A stretch of DNA of 64,000 bases from Niastella sp966211305 (GTDB lineage Bacteria; Bacteroidota; Bacteroidia; Chitinophagales; Chitinophagaceae), in the NCBI GenBank assembly GCA_966211305.1, contig CBIHPC010000009.1, positions 1 through 64,000 on the forward strand, read 5' to 3'. Below the pieces are notes generated by a model. The model ran no database searches. It saw only the letters and a list, made by a program, of their open reading frames with translations, and was not told where the DNA came from. Of the stretch, positions 25,944-35,340 are shown in pieces. Position numbers and translations under genes: made by a program. Positions within the stretch are counted from its first letter, which is position 1, and the number at the start of each line of letters is the position of its first letter.

Positions 25944-26579
25944 ATGGGCATACCGGAAAGGAAAGAAAAGCAAAAGCTGGAGATCAGAAAAGCAATACTG
26001 GATGCTTCTATGAAACTGTTCATGGAACAGGGGTTCGAAAATGTTTCGATGCGAAAGATCGCAGATCTTATAGAATATAGTCCCACAACGGTTTACCTCT
26101 ATTTTAAAGATAAGAACGAGATCCTGTACAACCTGCATGAAATGGGCTTTCAAAAAATGGCTGAATATACCACCGACCTGTGGACAATAAAAAACCCGCT
26201 CGTTCGTCTGCACAAAATGGGGGAATACTATCTCAGGTTCGGGCTTGAGAATCCGGCCTTCTACGACCTGATGTTCATATTACAGGCCCCTATGGAAGCA
26301 TTGCAGGGAATGGAGAATTGTGAATGGAAAAGCGGCGACCAGGCCCTGGGCAGGCTAAAGGAAACGCTTCAGGAATGTATGGATAAGAACCTGATCATCA
26401 AAGGCGATATAGATGCCATGGCAATAACTACGTGGAGCCTGGTGCATGGCATGGTATCCCTGGCAATACGTAACCGTTTCGATAAAGTGGTCACCGGCGA
26501 TCAGGAAGCCGCTGTATTAATGAATAAAGGATTGACCTGGTACCTGAATGTATTGGATGCATCAGGAAATAAAACCTGA
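25944..26579 (+). CDS. TetR-family repressor of the efflux operon
   Basis: A 211-residue regulator. The N-terminal helix-turn-helix reads AILDASMKLFMEQGFENVSM then RKIADLIEYSPTTVYLYFKD, the standard TetR signature. The C-terminal ligand domain is helical with many hydrophobics (YYLRFGLENPAFYDLMFILQ). It precedes tolC, the membrane-fusion gene and the RND pump on the same strand, and an identical-type palindrome lies in its own promoter and before tolC, so it should be an autoregulated repressor of the pump. The inducer is unknown, probably a pump substrate. Confidence 0.93.
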   Translation: MGIPERKEKQKLEIRKAILDASMKLFMEQGFENVSMRKIADLIEYSPTTVYLYFKDKNEILYNLHEMGFQKMAEYTTDLWTIKNPLVRLHKMGEYYLRFGLENPAFYDLMFILQAPMEALQGMENCEWKSGDQALGRLKETLQECMDKNLIIKGDIDAMAITTWSLVHGMVSLAIRNRFDKVVTGDQEAAVLMNKGLTWYLNVLDASGNKT

Positions 26580-26587
26580 CGGTTTTT

Positions 26588-26621
26588 TTTGAACCATTAC
26601 TTAACACTGTTAATAATATTT
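26588..26621 (+). promoter_or_regulatory. tolC promoter region with second TetR-type operator
   Basis: ACTTAAC-ACT-GTTAATA (26599-26615) matches the tetR-promoter palindrome at 12 of its 14 arm positions. A TTTG lies 8 bases before it and a weak -7 (TAATATTT) overlaps its end. This suggests the pump genes have their own repressor-controlled promoter in addition to read-through from tetR. Confidence 0.65.
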
Positions 26622-26647
26622 ACAATATAAAATAAACGGATTGACTT

Positions 26648-28012
26648 ATGAAACAAAGTCTTTCAGTCCCGGTAGCTATCGGGGTTGCAGGGGTGCTTTT
26701 TGCCTGTTCGGCCGCTGCACAAACTACCCTGGATGCTTATGTAAAGAAAGGGTTGGAAAGTAACCTGGCCCTGCATCAGAAAACATTCGACCGGCAAAAG
26801 GCCGGGCTCGATCTTAAACGGGCGAAAGCATTGTTTTACCCGCAGGCCAGTTTGAATGCACAATATACCCTGGCCTCAGGCGGCAGAACGCAGGATATTC
26901 CCATTGGCGACCTGTTGAATAATGTATACTCAACGCTTAACCAGTTGACCGGGCAAAGCAAATTTCCGCAGGTAAGCAATCAGTCGATCCAGTTCCTGCC
27001 AAACGACTTTCACGACACAAGGGTAGAAGTAGTGATGCCTGTTATAAATACAGATCTGTATTATAACAGGGCAATTAAAAAAGAGCTCATCAATACACAG
27101 CAGGCCGAGATCGATATCTATAAACGCGAACTGGTAAAGAACATCAAAGAAGCGTATTATCAATACCTGCAGGCCGGTAAGGCGGTTGATATATACAATA
27201 ATGCGCTGCTGCTTGCAGGTGAAAACCTGCGGGTTAGCGAAAAGCTGGTGCAGAACGGGCAGGCCACCAAAGAATCGGTAATGCGGGCAAAAGCACAGGT
27301 AAGCCAGGTAAAGGCATCGGCTATTGAAGCTGCTAATCAGCAACAGAACGCCGCCGCTTATTTCAATTGTTTACTGAACCAAAATCTCGAGGCGCCCATT
27401 ACGATCGACTCCACTCTTTTGGAAAGAATCAATACAACAACTTCCGCAATAGCAGAGGCGCCTTCTCCCCTGGGGCGTGAAGAACTGGTGAAGCTGCAGA
27501 GCGCCCAAAAGGTGGTTGGCACCAGCATAAAAATGAACCGTTCTTATCTTATTCCAAAACTCAACGCTTTTTACAATATCGGTTTCCAGGGCTTTGGCTT
27601 TCGCTTCAACGGCGATCAGTTTTACCAGTTGGGCGGATTGCAGTTCAAATGGGACCTGTTCAGGGCGAATGATAATAAATACAAGATACAGCAATCGCAA
27701 CTTGACCTCGATGCGCTGAATACCCAATACAAAGATGTTGAACAGCAATTGACATTACAGGTGCGCACCTCAACCAATAATTACCGCTCGGCAGTACAAA
27801 CCCTGCAGGCAAGGGTTGATGAAGTGCAAAGCGCGCAGGAAACCTACCGGTTTGCCGAAAGACGTTTTCGCGAAGGACAGGCTTTGCAGATAGAGCTCAT
27901 AGATGCACGCACGCAGTTGACGAATGCCCAATTGAATTATTCGCTGGCGCAGCTGGCCGTGCTCACCCGCGCAGCCGAGTTGGAACGGGTCACTGCGTCG
28001 TATAAATTTTAA
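26648..28012 (+). CDS. TolC-family outer-membrane efflux channel
   Basis: A 454-residue outer-membrane factor. A signal peptide (PVAIGVAGVLFACSAAAQ) is followed by two similar halves of long helices with intervening strands: LDAYVKKGLESNLALHQKTF and LKRAKALFYPQASLNAQYTL in the first, and AERRFREGQALQIELIDART in the second, which is the conserved TolC phrase near the C-terminus. It forms the trimeric exit duct for the pump encoded by the next two genes. It is separated from the membrane-fusion gene by a repeat element of about 120 bases. Confidence 0.92.
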   Translation: MKQSLSVPVAIGVAGVLFACSAAAQTTLDAYVKKGLESNLALHQKTFDRQKAGLDLKRAKALFYPQASLNAQYTLASGGRTQDIPIGDLLNNVYSTLNQLTGQSKFPQVSNQSIQFLPNDFHDTRVEVVMPVINTDLYYNRAIKKELINTQQAEIDIYKRELVKNIKEAYYQYLQAGKAVDIYNNALLLAGENLRVSEKLVQNGQATKESVMRAKAQVSQVKASAIEAANQQQNAAAYFNCLLNQNLEAPITIDSTLLERINTTTSAIAEAPSPLGREELVKLQSAQKVVGTSIKMNRSYLIPKLNAFYNIGFQGFGFRFNGDQFYQLGGLQFKWDLFRANDNKYKIQQSQLDLDALNTQYKDVEQQLTLQVRTSTNNYRSAVQTLQARVDEVQSAQETYRFAERRFREGQALQIELIDARTQLTNAQLNYSLAQLAVLTRAAELERVTASYKF

Positions 28013-28019
28013 TTCGGCA

Positions 28020-28141
28020 ATCGGCAATCGGCTCGAAATTCGGGCGGCGCAAGGACGTAAATAAATCCCAAATTTCGCGAGGCCATTCACGTTTGCCGTT
28101 TCAAATTTCGCGAGGCCATTCACGATTCACGATTCACGATT
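28020..28141. repeat. Intergenic element (GATTCACG/GTTTGCCG word)
   Basis: Starts with GGCAATCGGCAATCGGC, then a core GCGGCGCAAGGACGTAAATA, then AAATTTCGCGAGGCCATTCACG present twice 36 bases apart, then tandem GATTCAC units. The core and the GTTTGCCGTTTC word recur at 32500-32590. It lies inside the efflux operon between tolC and the membrane-fusion gene. Confidence 0.65.
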
Positions 28142-28197
28142 GAAAAACCCAAAATCGGCAACTCCATCCTGCTCATCAACAATAAAATCATTAAAAG

Positions 28198-29253
28198 ATG
28201 AAACGCATATTATTCCCCCTAACCTTTTTACTGTTCGCAGCAACTACTGTTATATTCACCGCCTGTAATGGCGATTCGCAGGCCGCTATCACCATCGATG
28301 ATGCCATTGCCATAAAGCTGCAACCTGTTACTACTACTCAATACGCGCCCATATTAAAATATAGCGGCTCTATGGCCTCCACAGCTGAAGCGCGGTTATC
28401 GTTCAAGATCGGGGGTATTATTTCAAGGATCTATGTAAAGGAAGGCGATCATGTAGTGAAAGGGCAATTGCTGGCTACACTCGATCTCACCGAGATCAAT
28501 GCCCAGGTGCAGCAGGCCGCGCAGGGTGTTGAAAAGGGCCGGCGCGACGCTAACCGCGCGCAACGCCTGTATAACGATACCGTAGCTACGCTTGAGCAGT
28601 TGCAGAATGCCAACACGCAGTTACAGGTGGCGGAAGAAAGCCTTCGCATTGCCCGCTTCAACCAGCAGTATGCGCAAATACGCGCTGCCGAAAGCGGTAT
28701 CATTCTCAAAAAACTGATGAATGAAGGTGAAATGGCCGGTGCGGGTACGCCCGTGTTTATGTTGAATGGCACGGCCGGTAATGATTGGGTGATCCGCTTT
28801 GGCGTATCTGATAAAGACTGGGCCGTGCTGAAAAAAGGCGATAAGGCGTCTGTGGAGATCGACGCCTACCCCAACAAAACATTTTCCGGTATTATAACTG
28901 AAATAGCGCAGGGTGCAGATCTCAGCAGCGGTACTTACGAAGTGGAAGTAAAAGTATTACCCGGCGGTGCCCGCTTTGCCGCCGGCCTGTTCGCTACCGT
29001 ACGCTTACAACCTGCCGCCGAACAAACTGTAACCATGATACCGGTGGAAGCGCTTACCGAAGCCAGCGACAAAACAGGGTATGTATATACGTTGAATGCC
29101 GATGGAAAAACGGTCACAAAAAATAAGGTCACTATAGCATTTCTTGAATATAATAAAGCCGCCATTGTGAGCGGACTGGATAACGCCCGCGAAGTGGTGA
29201 CCAAAGGAGTGGGTTATCTCACCGATAAGTCAAATGTAAAAGTGATAAAATAA
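28198..29253 (+). CDS. RND efflux periplasmic adaptor (membrane-fusion) lipoprotein
   Basis: A 351-residue HlyD/AcrA-type adaptor. A lipoprotein signal ends TVIFTACNGD. The lipoyl/barrel-sandwich half begins ARLSFKIGGIISRIYVKEGD and VKGQLLATLDLTEI; a short helical hairpin QVQQAAQGVEKGRRDANRAQ is followed by the return half IRAAESGIILKKLMNEGEMA; a beta-barrel and membrane-proximal domain complete it (KGDKASVEIDAYPNKTFSG). It joins the RND pump to the TolC channel. The hairpin is short compared with AcrA. Confidence 0.92.
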   Translation: MKRILFPLTFLLFAATTVIFTACNGDSQAAITIDDAIAIKLQPVTTTQYAPILKYSGSMASTAEARLSFKIGGIISRIYVKEGDHVVKGQLLATLDLTEINAQVQQAAQGVEKGRRDANRAQRLYNDTVATLEQLQNANTQLQVAEESLRIARFNQQYAQIRAAESGIILKKLMNEGEMAGAGTPVFMLNGTAGNDWVIRFGVSDKDWAVLKKGDKASVEIDAYPNKTFSGIITEIAQGADLSSGTYEVEVKVLPGGARFAAGLFATVRLQPAAEQTVTMIPVEALTEASDKTGYVYTLNADGKTVTKNKVTIAFLEYNKAAIVSGLDNAREVVTKGVGYLTDKSNVKVIK

Positions 29254-29400
29254 TAAAGTCATGAAAGTAAATAATTCAATCGGCGATGAACTGCTGACGG
29301 TATTGTCGCAATGGTATACGCAGGTCGGCAAGAGGTATCAATTCATCTTCCCGTCATTCGCACAATAAAAAGAAACGTTACAAATTCAAATCAGGCTGTT

Positions 29401-32400
29401 ATGAAGATAACTGACTTTTCAGTAAAAAATTATCAGTTCACACTCATTGTGTTTGTGATGCTGATCGCTATAGGGGTAAACTCGCTGCTGAATATGCCCC
29501 GCGGGGAAGATCCCGATTTTGCAGCGCCGAATTTCAGCGTTGTGGTAATATACCCCGGAACCAGTCCGAAAGACATGGAAGAACTGGTGGTTGATCCCAT
29601 TGAGAAACGAATGAACGAGCTCGATGACATCAAACGCGTTATCAGCCGCATGGATGACGGGCTGGCCGTAATTCAGATAGAATTCAAATACGAAAGCGAT
29701 CCCGATAAAAAGTACCAGGATGTAGTGCGCGAAATGGATGCATTGAAGAATGAGCTGCCGCCCGATATTTTCGATATCAATATTCAAAAGTTCAACCCTT
29801 CCGATGTAAATATTATTCAAATAGGCCTGCTAAGCGAAACCACACCCTACAAAGACCTTGAAGAGTGGAGCAAAAAGCTGAAGGAGCGGCTTGAGAAAGT
29901 AAAGACCTTAAAGAATGTCGATAACTGGGCCTTTCCCCAGCAACAGGTGCGCGTATCGCTGCAGTTGGAAAAGCTGGCGCAATATGGCATTCCATTAAAT
30001 AAAGTGCTGGGCGCTATTCAAAGCGAGAATGTAAATATTCCCGGCGGCAGTATTGAAATGGGGGAGAAGAAGTTCAATATAAAAACCAGCGGTAATTATA
30101 AGAACATCGAAGAAATAAAGAACACCATCGTAAGCAATGCCAATGGAAAGCTGGTATATGTAAAGGACATAGCCGAAGTGAATTTTAATTATGAAGAACA
30201 AACCTATATAGCCAGGCTGAACGGTAAACGCGGCGTGTTTGTAACCGCCAGCCGTAAAATGGGCACCAATATTTTTGCCGTAGAAAAAGAGGTAAAACCA
30301 ATACTCGAACAGTTTAAAAAAGAACTGCCCAAAAGCATAACGTACGAGCAGAGTTTCGACAATGCGCACAGTGTTCGAACCAGGCTGAGCGGGTTTACCC
30401 GCGACTTCGCCATTGCGATCTTCCTCGTGTTGTTGACGTTGCTGCCACTGGGCCTGCGTGCATCTATTGTGGTAATGGTGTCAATTCCTTTATCGCTCGC
30501 TATTGGTTTATTTCTGCTTGATATGTTTGGCATTACCATTAACCAGTTGAGTATAGTAGGTATGGTGGTAGCCCTGGGTTTGCTGGTTGACGATAGCATT
30601 GTTGTGGTAGAAAATATTGAACGGTATTTACGCATGGGCTACGGCCGCCGCGAAGCAGCCATGGAGGCTACCAAACAAATTGGCCTGGCGGTAATAGGTT
30701 GTACGGTTACGTTGATCTTTGCCTTTTTGCCGCTGATGTTTTTGCCCGAAGGCGCCGGCGATTTTATCCGCAGTTTACCGGCAGCGGTGGTAACCACCGT
30801 ACTGGCGTCGTTGTTTGTATCCCTTACAATTGTTCCTTTCCTTTCGAGCCGTATTTTAAGCAATCATGAAAATCCCGAAGGCAATTTCTTTTTACGTGGG
30901 TTGAAAAAGTTCATCGGCGGATCGTATCGCCGGTTACTGAATGTGGCCATTGCCCGCCCCGTTGCCACCCTGCTGGTAGCACTGGCCATCTTTGCTGGTT
31001 CGCTGGCCCTGGTGCCGGTAGTAGGCTTTAGTGTATTCCCCGCTTCAGAAAAACCGATGTTCCTTATAAATATTGAAACGCCGTTAGGTACAAGCCTGCA
31101 GTCGACCAACCAGGTGGCGCGTTATGTAGAGAAAGAGATCAGTGATCTTCCCGATCTGAAGAATTATGCTACCAACGTAGGCCGGGGTAATCCGCGCATT
31201 TATTACAATGTGGTGCCGCAAAATGAAGTGAGCAACTACGCTCAATTGTTTGTACAGTTGAAAGAAACGCCGCCGGCGGAAAAAAGAAAACTGATCGATC
31301 AACTGCGGGCGAAGTTCAGAAACTATCCCAATGCCAAAATAGAGGTAAAAGATTTTGAACAGGGGCCGCCGGTAGAAGCGCCCATCGCCATCAGGTTGTT
31401 CAGCGAAGACCTGGATACGTTGCGCAGCCTGGCTTTCAGGGTAGAAGCCCTGTTGAAGAAAACGCCCGGAACCATCTATGTGAACAACGAGCTCACCACA
31501 TTGAAAACCGACCTGCGCGTAAAAGTGAATAAAGAAAAAGCCGGTTTGCTGGGTGTGCCGGTGAATGAGATCGACCGCACCATTCGCATGTCGGTAGCGG
31601 GACTGAACATAGGCACGTTCAGAAAAGAGAATGGCGATGAATATAATATTACAGTTACGCTGCCCCGGCCGGCAGGCGGGGAAGAAAGACAAACCTTTGA
31701 GGCATTCAGTAAAGTGTATGTTACCAGCGTTACCGGCGCTTCCATTCCGCTGAACCAACTGGCCGATATTCGTTTCGAAACTTCGCCGGTTACCATTAAA
31801 CACTATGAGAAAGACAGGTATACCGTAACCACGGCCTTTGTGCAAAGCGGTTATAATACCGGCAAACTCACCGGCAGTATTATAAAACAGCTCGATACCA
31901 TGCAATTCCCGGCCAACAGCCATTATGTAGCTGCAGGCGAGGTGGAAGCCAGTAAGGAAAGTTTTGGCGGGTTGGGTACTATTGTGCTCATTACCATCTT
32001 CGGTATCCTTGGTACGCTGATCCTCGAGTTTAAAACTTTCCGCGGAACGCTCATTGTACTTTCCGTAATACCACTGGGCATCATTGGCGCGGTGCTGATG
32101 TTACTGGCTACAGGCAATACATTCTCGTTTGTTGCGGTAATTGGTTTGATTGCGTTAATTGGCATTGAAGTAAAAAACTCTATATTGCTGGTTGATTATA
32201 CCGATCAACTGCGCAAGCAGGGAATGAGTCTCGATAAAGCCATACAGGAAGCCGGCGAAACGCGATTTGTGCCCATTATTCTAACCACATTAACTGCAAT
32301 CGGTGGCCTGCTGCCGCTGGTAATTGAAAACAACCCGCTGTATTCACCACTTGCACTGGTGATCATTGGGGGACTGATCAGTTCTACTTTATTGACCCGG

Positions 32401-32451
32401 ATCGTGACGCCGGTGTTGTATAAACTGCTTGCGCCGAAAGTTACTCAATAA
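29401..32451 (+). CDS. RND-family efflux pump inner-membrane permease
   Basis: About 1016 residues from the ATG coding MKITDFSVKNYQFTLIVFVM, preferred to a GTG/ATG 30 codons upstream because the first helix starts there. The protein has the AcrB-like layout of twelve helices and two large periplasmic loops. Proton-relay residues are visible: the Asp pair in GLLVDDSIVVVEN (helix 4) and the Lys in GIEVKNSILLVDYT (helix 10). NMPRGEDPDFAAPNFSVVV is the usual opening of Bacteroidota members. Substrate class (drug versus metal) is not clear; the absence of the metal-pump acidic motif on helix 4 favours organic substrates. Last gene of the TetR-controlled operon. Confidence 0.94.
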   Translation: MKITDFSVKNYQFTLIVFVMLIAIGVNSLLNMPRGEDPDFAAPNFSVVVIYPGTSPKDMEELVVDPIEKRMNELDDIKRVISRMDDGLAVIQIEFKYESDPDKKYQDVVREMDALKNELPPDIFDINIQKFNPSDVNIIQIGLLSETTPYKDLEEWSKKLKERLEKVKTLKNVDNWAFPQQQVRVSLQLEKLAQYGIPLNKVLGAIQSENVNIPGGSIEMGEKKFNIKTSGNYKNIEEIKNTIVSNANGKLVYVKDIAEVNFNYEEQTYIARLNGKRGVFVTASRKMGTNIFAVEKEVKPILEQFKKELPKSITYEQSFDNAHSVRTRLSGFTRDFAIAIFLVLLTLLPLGLRASIVVMVSIPLSLAIGLFLLDMFGITINQLSIVGMVVALGLLVDDSIVVVENIERYLRMGYGRREAAMEATKQIGLAVIGCTVTLIFAFLPLMFLPEGAGDFIRSLPAAVVTTVLASLFVSLTIVPFLSSRILSNHENPEGNFFLRGLKKFIGGSYRRLLNVAIARPVATLLVALAIFAGSLALVPVVGFSVFPASEKPMFLINIETPLGTSLQSTNQVARYVEKEISDLPDLKNYATNVGRGNPRIYYNVVPQNEVSNYAQLFVQLKETPPAEKRKLIDQLRAKFRNYPNAKIEVKDFEQGPPVEAPIAIRLFSEDLDTLRSLAFRVEALLKKTPGTIYVNNELTTLKTDLRVKVNKEKAGLLGVPVNEIDRTIRMSVAGLNIGTFRKENGDEYNITVTLPRPAGGEERQTFEAFSKVYVTSVTGASIPLNQLADIRFETSPVTIKHYEKDRYTVTTAFVQSGYNTGKLTGSIIKQLDTMQFPANSHYVAAGEVEASKESFGGLGTIVLITIFGILGTLILEFKTFRGTLIVLSVIPLGIIGAVLMLLATGNTFSFVAVIGLIALIGIEVKNSILLVDYTDQLRKQGMSLDKAIQEAGETRFVPIILTTLTAIGGLLPLVIENNPLYSPLALVIIGGLISSTLLTRIVTPVLYKLLAPKVTQ

Positions 32452-32454
32452 AGG

Positions 32455-32590
32455 GGGAAGGCATAAAGGCAACGAGTCACAAAGGCACAAAGGTGAAAAG
32501 GCGAACATTTGAGCGGCGCAAGAAAGTAAAGTATTTACGAAGCCCGCGAGTCATTTCAGGTTTGCCGTTTGCCGTTTCACGATTCACGCC
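32455..32590. repeat. Intergenic element related to 28020-28141
   Basis: Begins with AAAGGCAACGAGTCACAAAG and AAAGGTGAAAAGGCG words, then GAGCGGCGCAAGAAAGTAAA, CCGCGAGTCATTTCAGG and GTTTGCCGTTTGCCGTTTC. The order core, CGCGAG, CATT, GTTTGCCG matches the element within the efflux operon. It follows the RND gene. Confidence 0.6.
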
Positions 32591-32647
32591 AGCCAGACGC
32601 TTACTAAAATAACAAAACATACAATTGAGTATTAAAAATATTATACT

Positions 32648-33586
32648 ATGAACATCCATACCATCTTCGGCGCCGGCGGCGCTGTATCGGACCAGTTATT
32701 ACCCGTATTATTAAATAATAAAGAAAAAGTGCGGCTGGTATCCCGCACCGTAAAACAAATTGATGGTGTTGAATCCGTAGCGGCAGACGCTACCAATTAT
32801 CAACAAACATTACAGGCCATCAAAGGATCATCGGTAGTTTATTTATTGATCGGGCTGCCGTACGATATCCGCGTATGGCGGACGCAATGGCCCGTGATCA
32901 TGACCAACGTGATCAATGCCTGTAAGGAAACAGGGGCGAAACTGATCTTCTTCGATAACGTATACATGTACGGGAAAGTAAATGGCTGGATGACGGAAGA
33001 AACACCCTTCAACCCCTGCAGTAAAAAAGGAGAGGTGCGGGCAGGTATTGCCGGTCAGTTATTACAGGAAACCAGGGCAGGTAACCTGCAGGCCATGATA
33101 GCACGCAGTGCCGATTTTTACGGACCGGTTGGTTTTAAAACAAGTGTTCCCAACCTGCTGGTGATCCAAAACCTGTTGAAAGGAAAAAAGAGTCAATGGC
33201 TGGGCAGCGCCGATCAGCCGCATTCCATTACCTATGTGCCCGATGCTGCAAAAGCATTGTACCTGTTGGCAAATAAACCCGAAGCGTTTGGTGAAACCTG
33301 GCATTTGCCAACCGCCAGTGAACTGATAACGGGTCGCCGTTTTGTACAACAGGCAGCCGCGTTCATGCAAAAACCTGATGGGGTAACTGTTATTCCCAAC
33401 TGGATGTTATCGCTGGCCGCTCTGTTCAACGTTACCATGAAAGAACTAAAGGAAATGAATTATCAGAACGAATATCCATACCTGTTCAGTTCCGAAAAAT
33501 TCAATAAAGCATTTGGATTTACTCCTACGTCGTATGAAGAAGGAATTAAAGAAACGGTAGCATGGGCCTTGAGGAATAACCAATAA
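32648..33586 (+). CDS. NAD-dependent epimerase/dehydratase family protein
   Basis: A 312-residue extended SDR protein. The glycine motif is HTIFGAGGAVSDQLLPVL; the strand with SVVYLLIGLPYD and the catalytic-region YMYGKVNGWMTEETPFNP follow, where Tyr and Lys take the usual places in a YxxxK-like setting (YMYGK). The C-terminus ends with GFTPTSYEEGIKETV, as in NAD(P)-binding epimerases. Substrate unknown. It stands alone, with an AT-rich upstream gap lacking a strong promoter. Confidence 0.85.
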   Translation: MNIHTIFGAGGAVSDQLLPVLLNNKEKVRLVSRTVKQIDGVESVAADATNYQQTLQAIKGSSVVYLLIGLPYDIRVWRTQWPVIMTNVINACKETGAKLIFFDNVYMYGKVNGWMTEETPFNPCSKKGEVRAGIAGQLLQETRAGNLQAMIARSADFYGPVGFKTSVPNLLVIQNLLKGKKSQWLGSADQPHSITYVPDAAKALYLLANKPEAFGETWHLPTASELITGRRFVQQAAAFMQKPDGVTVIPNWMLSLAALFNVTMKELKEMNYQNEYPYLFSSEKFNKAFGFTPTSYEEGIKETVAWALRNNQ

Positions 33587-33645
33587 TGAATTTTGAATAT
33601 CGAATGTTGAAGGCTGTATTTACTTCGACATTTGACATTCGTTAT

Positions 33646-34809
33646 TCAACTCACCATCGGATGCCGTTTAAACTCCCTCGTCCTGTCGAACAAATACCGG
33701 TAGGTGGTGAGCACCCGGCTCTGAAAGGTATCGCCAAGGCTGGCGGCAACATTCAGCATTTTGGGATTGAAATCGCCGATCCATTGCATTTCATATTCTG
33801 TATACGGCGTTTGCCATTGTATCACCTTGCCGCTTTCAACGATCATATAGGCATCCAATCCCTTGCCCTGGTATTCGGGCACGATGCCAAAAACCAGTCC
33901 CGTACATTTTTTACAGGGTTTGGTCTTTTTGATCCACAGGAATTTCAGTTTATGATACAGGCTGAATTTTCCATCGAGGTATTTGAACCACTGGTTCAGG
34001 TCGGGAAGGTTGATGAACATGGCAATGGGCTGCTCCTTATGATAAGTGAACCAGATGATGCGCTCATCCATCACCGGCTTCATTTTTTTGAACATCAGCA
34101 TTACCTGGTCTTTCTTCAATTCTTTTAATCCGCCGTGGCCGGCCCAGGCTTTATTATATACGTAGGAAAAGTCGGCGGCGAATTTTTCCAGTTTCTTTTT
34201 ATCGATGGGAATGCACCGGTATTCGGAATTGGCGTAAATGGCGTGCCGCTCGTGCAGTTTCTCACTGAGCTTCTTTTTGGGGTCTATTCCAATACAGATC
34301 TGGTTAAAGAACGGCCGGAACCCGTAGTGCTCAAACAGCTCGCGATAATAGGGCGGGTTATAATTCATGCAGTACAGTGGTTCCTGAAAACCTTCCGTTA
34401 CCAGCCCCCACCAGCGGTCGCGCTCCCCGAAGTTGATAGGGCCATCCATAGCGTCAACCCCTCGCTGCATAAGCCAGTGCCTGGCAACATCGAACAGCAT
34501 GTCGGCGGCCGACTGGTCATTGATGCAGTCGAAAAAGCCAATACCGCCTACGGGGAATTCATCGCCTTTGTTTTTATATTTCTTATTGGTAAAAGCGGCA
34601 ATACGGCCTATGCCTTTCCCGTCGGGTGCAAACAGTACCCAGCGGATACATTGGCCATGGCGGAAGGTTTTATTCTTTTCAGGATTGAATACTTCATCCA
34701 CATCCTTATCGAGGGGACGGATATAATTGGGGTTGGACCGGTTCAGTTCAACATTGACCCTGATAAAATCTTTGGCTAATCCAGTTGTGGTAACTTCAGT
34801 TAATTGCAT
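33646..34809 (-). CDS. Conserved protein of unknown function, possible acyltransferase fold
   Basis: About 387 residues from the ATG coding MQLTEVTTTGLAKDFIRVNV. I do not recognise a named family. Features: RHGQCIRWVLFAPDGKGIGRIAAF and VGGIGFFDCINDQSAADMLF look like the acetyl-CoA-binding strands of a GNAT fold; a second half with WFTYHKEQPIAMFINLPD and GLVFGIVPEYQGKGLDAYMI repeats that pattern, where EYQGKGL resembles the GNAT loop QGxGxG. A tandem GNAT-like protein is therefore plausible. No signal peptide, so it is cytoplasmic. Monocistronic, convergent with the epimerase. Confidence 0.6.
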   Translation of the reverse strand: MQLTEVTTTGLAKDFIRVNVELNRSNPNYIRPLDKDVDEVFNPEKNKTFRHGQCIRWVLFAPDGKGIGRIAAFTNKKYKNKGDEFPVGGIGFFDCINDQSAADMLFDVARHWLMQRGVDAMDGPINFGERDRWWGLVTEGFQEPLYCMNYNPPYYRELFEHYGFRPFFNQICIGIDPKKKLSEKLHERHAIYANSEYRCIPIDKKKLEKFAADFSYVYNKAWAGHGGLKELKKDQVMLMFKKMKPVMDERIIWFTYHKEQPIAMFINLPDLNQWFKYLDGKFSLYHKLKFLWIKKTKPCKKCTGLVFGIVPEYQGKGLDAYMIVESGKVIQWQTPYTEYEMQWIGDFNPKMLNVAASLGDTFQSRVLTTYRYLFDRTREFKRHPMVS

Positions 34810-34892
34810 GTTCGGATATAAGGATATCGCATAGTTCCATGAAACAAAGTACAAATAAAACGAAAAAGCGGTAAATAGTTACCGGTTTCCGG

Positions 34893-35165
34893 ATGCAGGT
34901 TACCGGGTGCCTGAAAACAAGCTCCGTGGTTACTCCCCACTTGCTGGTGTTAACCTGTGTTACAGGTTACAAGGTGCAGGTTACAGGATCGCAACATTCG
35001 GACGTAATAATTATTTTCCAGACCACGCGAAAACTGAAACCTGGAACAAGGGACCGGATACCGGGAACCTGGAACCAGCAACCCTTCCTTGTCCCTGAAA
35101 TGAATCATATTAAACAAAAAGACAACTAGTAGTGCCCGGTAACCGGCGCCCGGTAACAGGTAATC
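34893..35165. repeat. Intergenic word repeats (CAGGTTACAGG / ACCGGGAACC)
   Basis: The 530-base gap between two divergent genes holds CAGGTTACCGGG, ACAGGTTACAAGG and GCAGGTTACAGG on the left and ACCGGATACCGGGAACCTGG, GGTAACCGGCGCCCGG and TAACAGGTAAT on the right, so the two sides share inverted words. No gene is convincing here although small frames are open. The atpD promoter lies just beyond. Confidence 0.55.
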
Positions 35166-35240
35166 TGGTCTTTTTCCGCGTCTGGCGTTACTTTCCAAAA
35201 AATCTATTCCTTTAAAATACCAAAATATCGGCTGTTCACT

Positions 35241-35248
35241 TACCTTTG
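35241..35248 (+). promoter_or_regulatory. -7 box of the atpD promoter
   Basis: TACCTTTG matches TAnnTTTG and is followed by CAGCC, giving a predicted start near 35254 and a leader of about 85 bases. An exact TTTG -33 box is missing; TTTAAAA lies at the right distance. Confidence 0.6.
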
Positions 35249-35340
35249 CAGCCGAAATTAAAAATACTGCTTTAAAACACTATTAAGTGATTGAGGATCA
35301 GTAATTAATTAAAAACGCTCACGCTAAATCAAACTATTAT

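Noticed and set aside
34893..35129. Small frames in the gap before atpD
   Set aside because: They translate repeated CAGGTTAC/ACCGGGAACC words in several frames and have no start signals.
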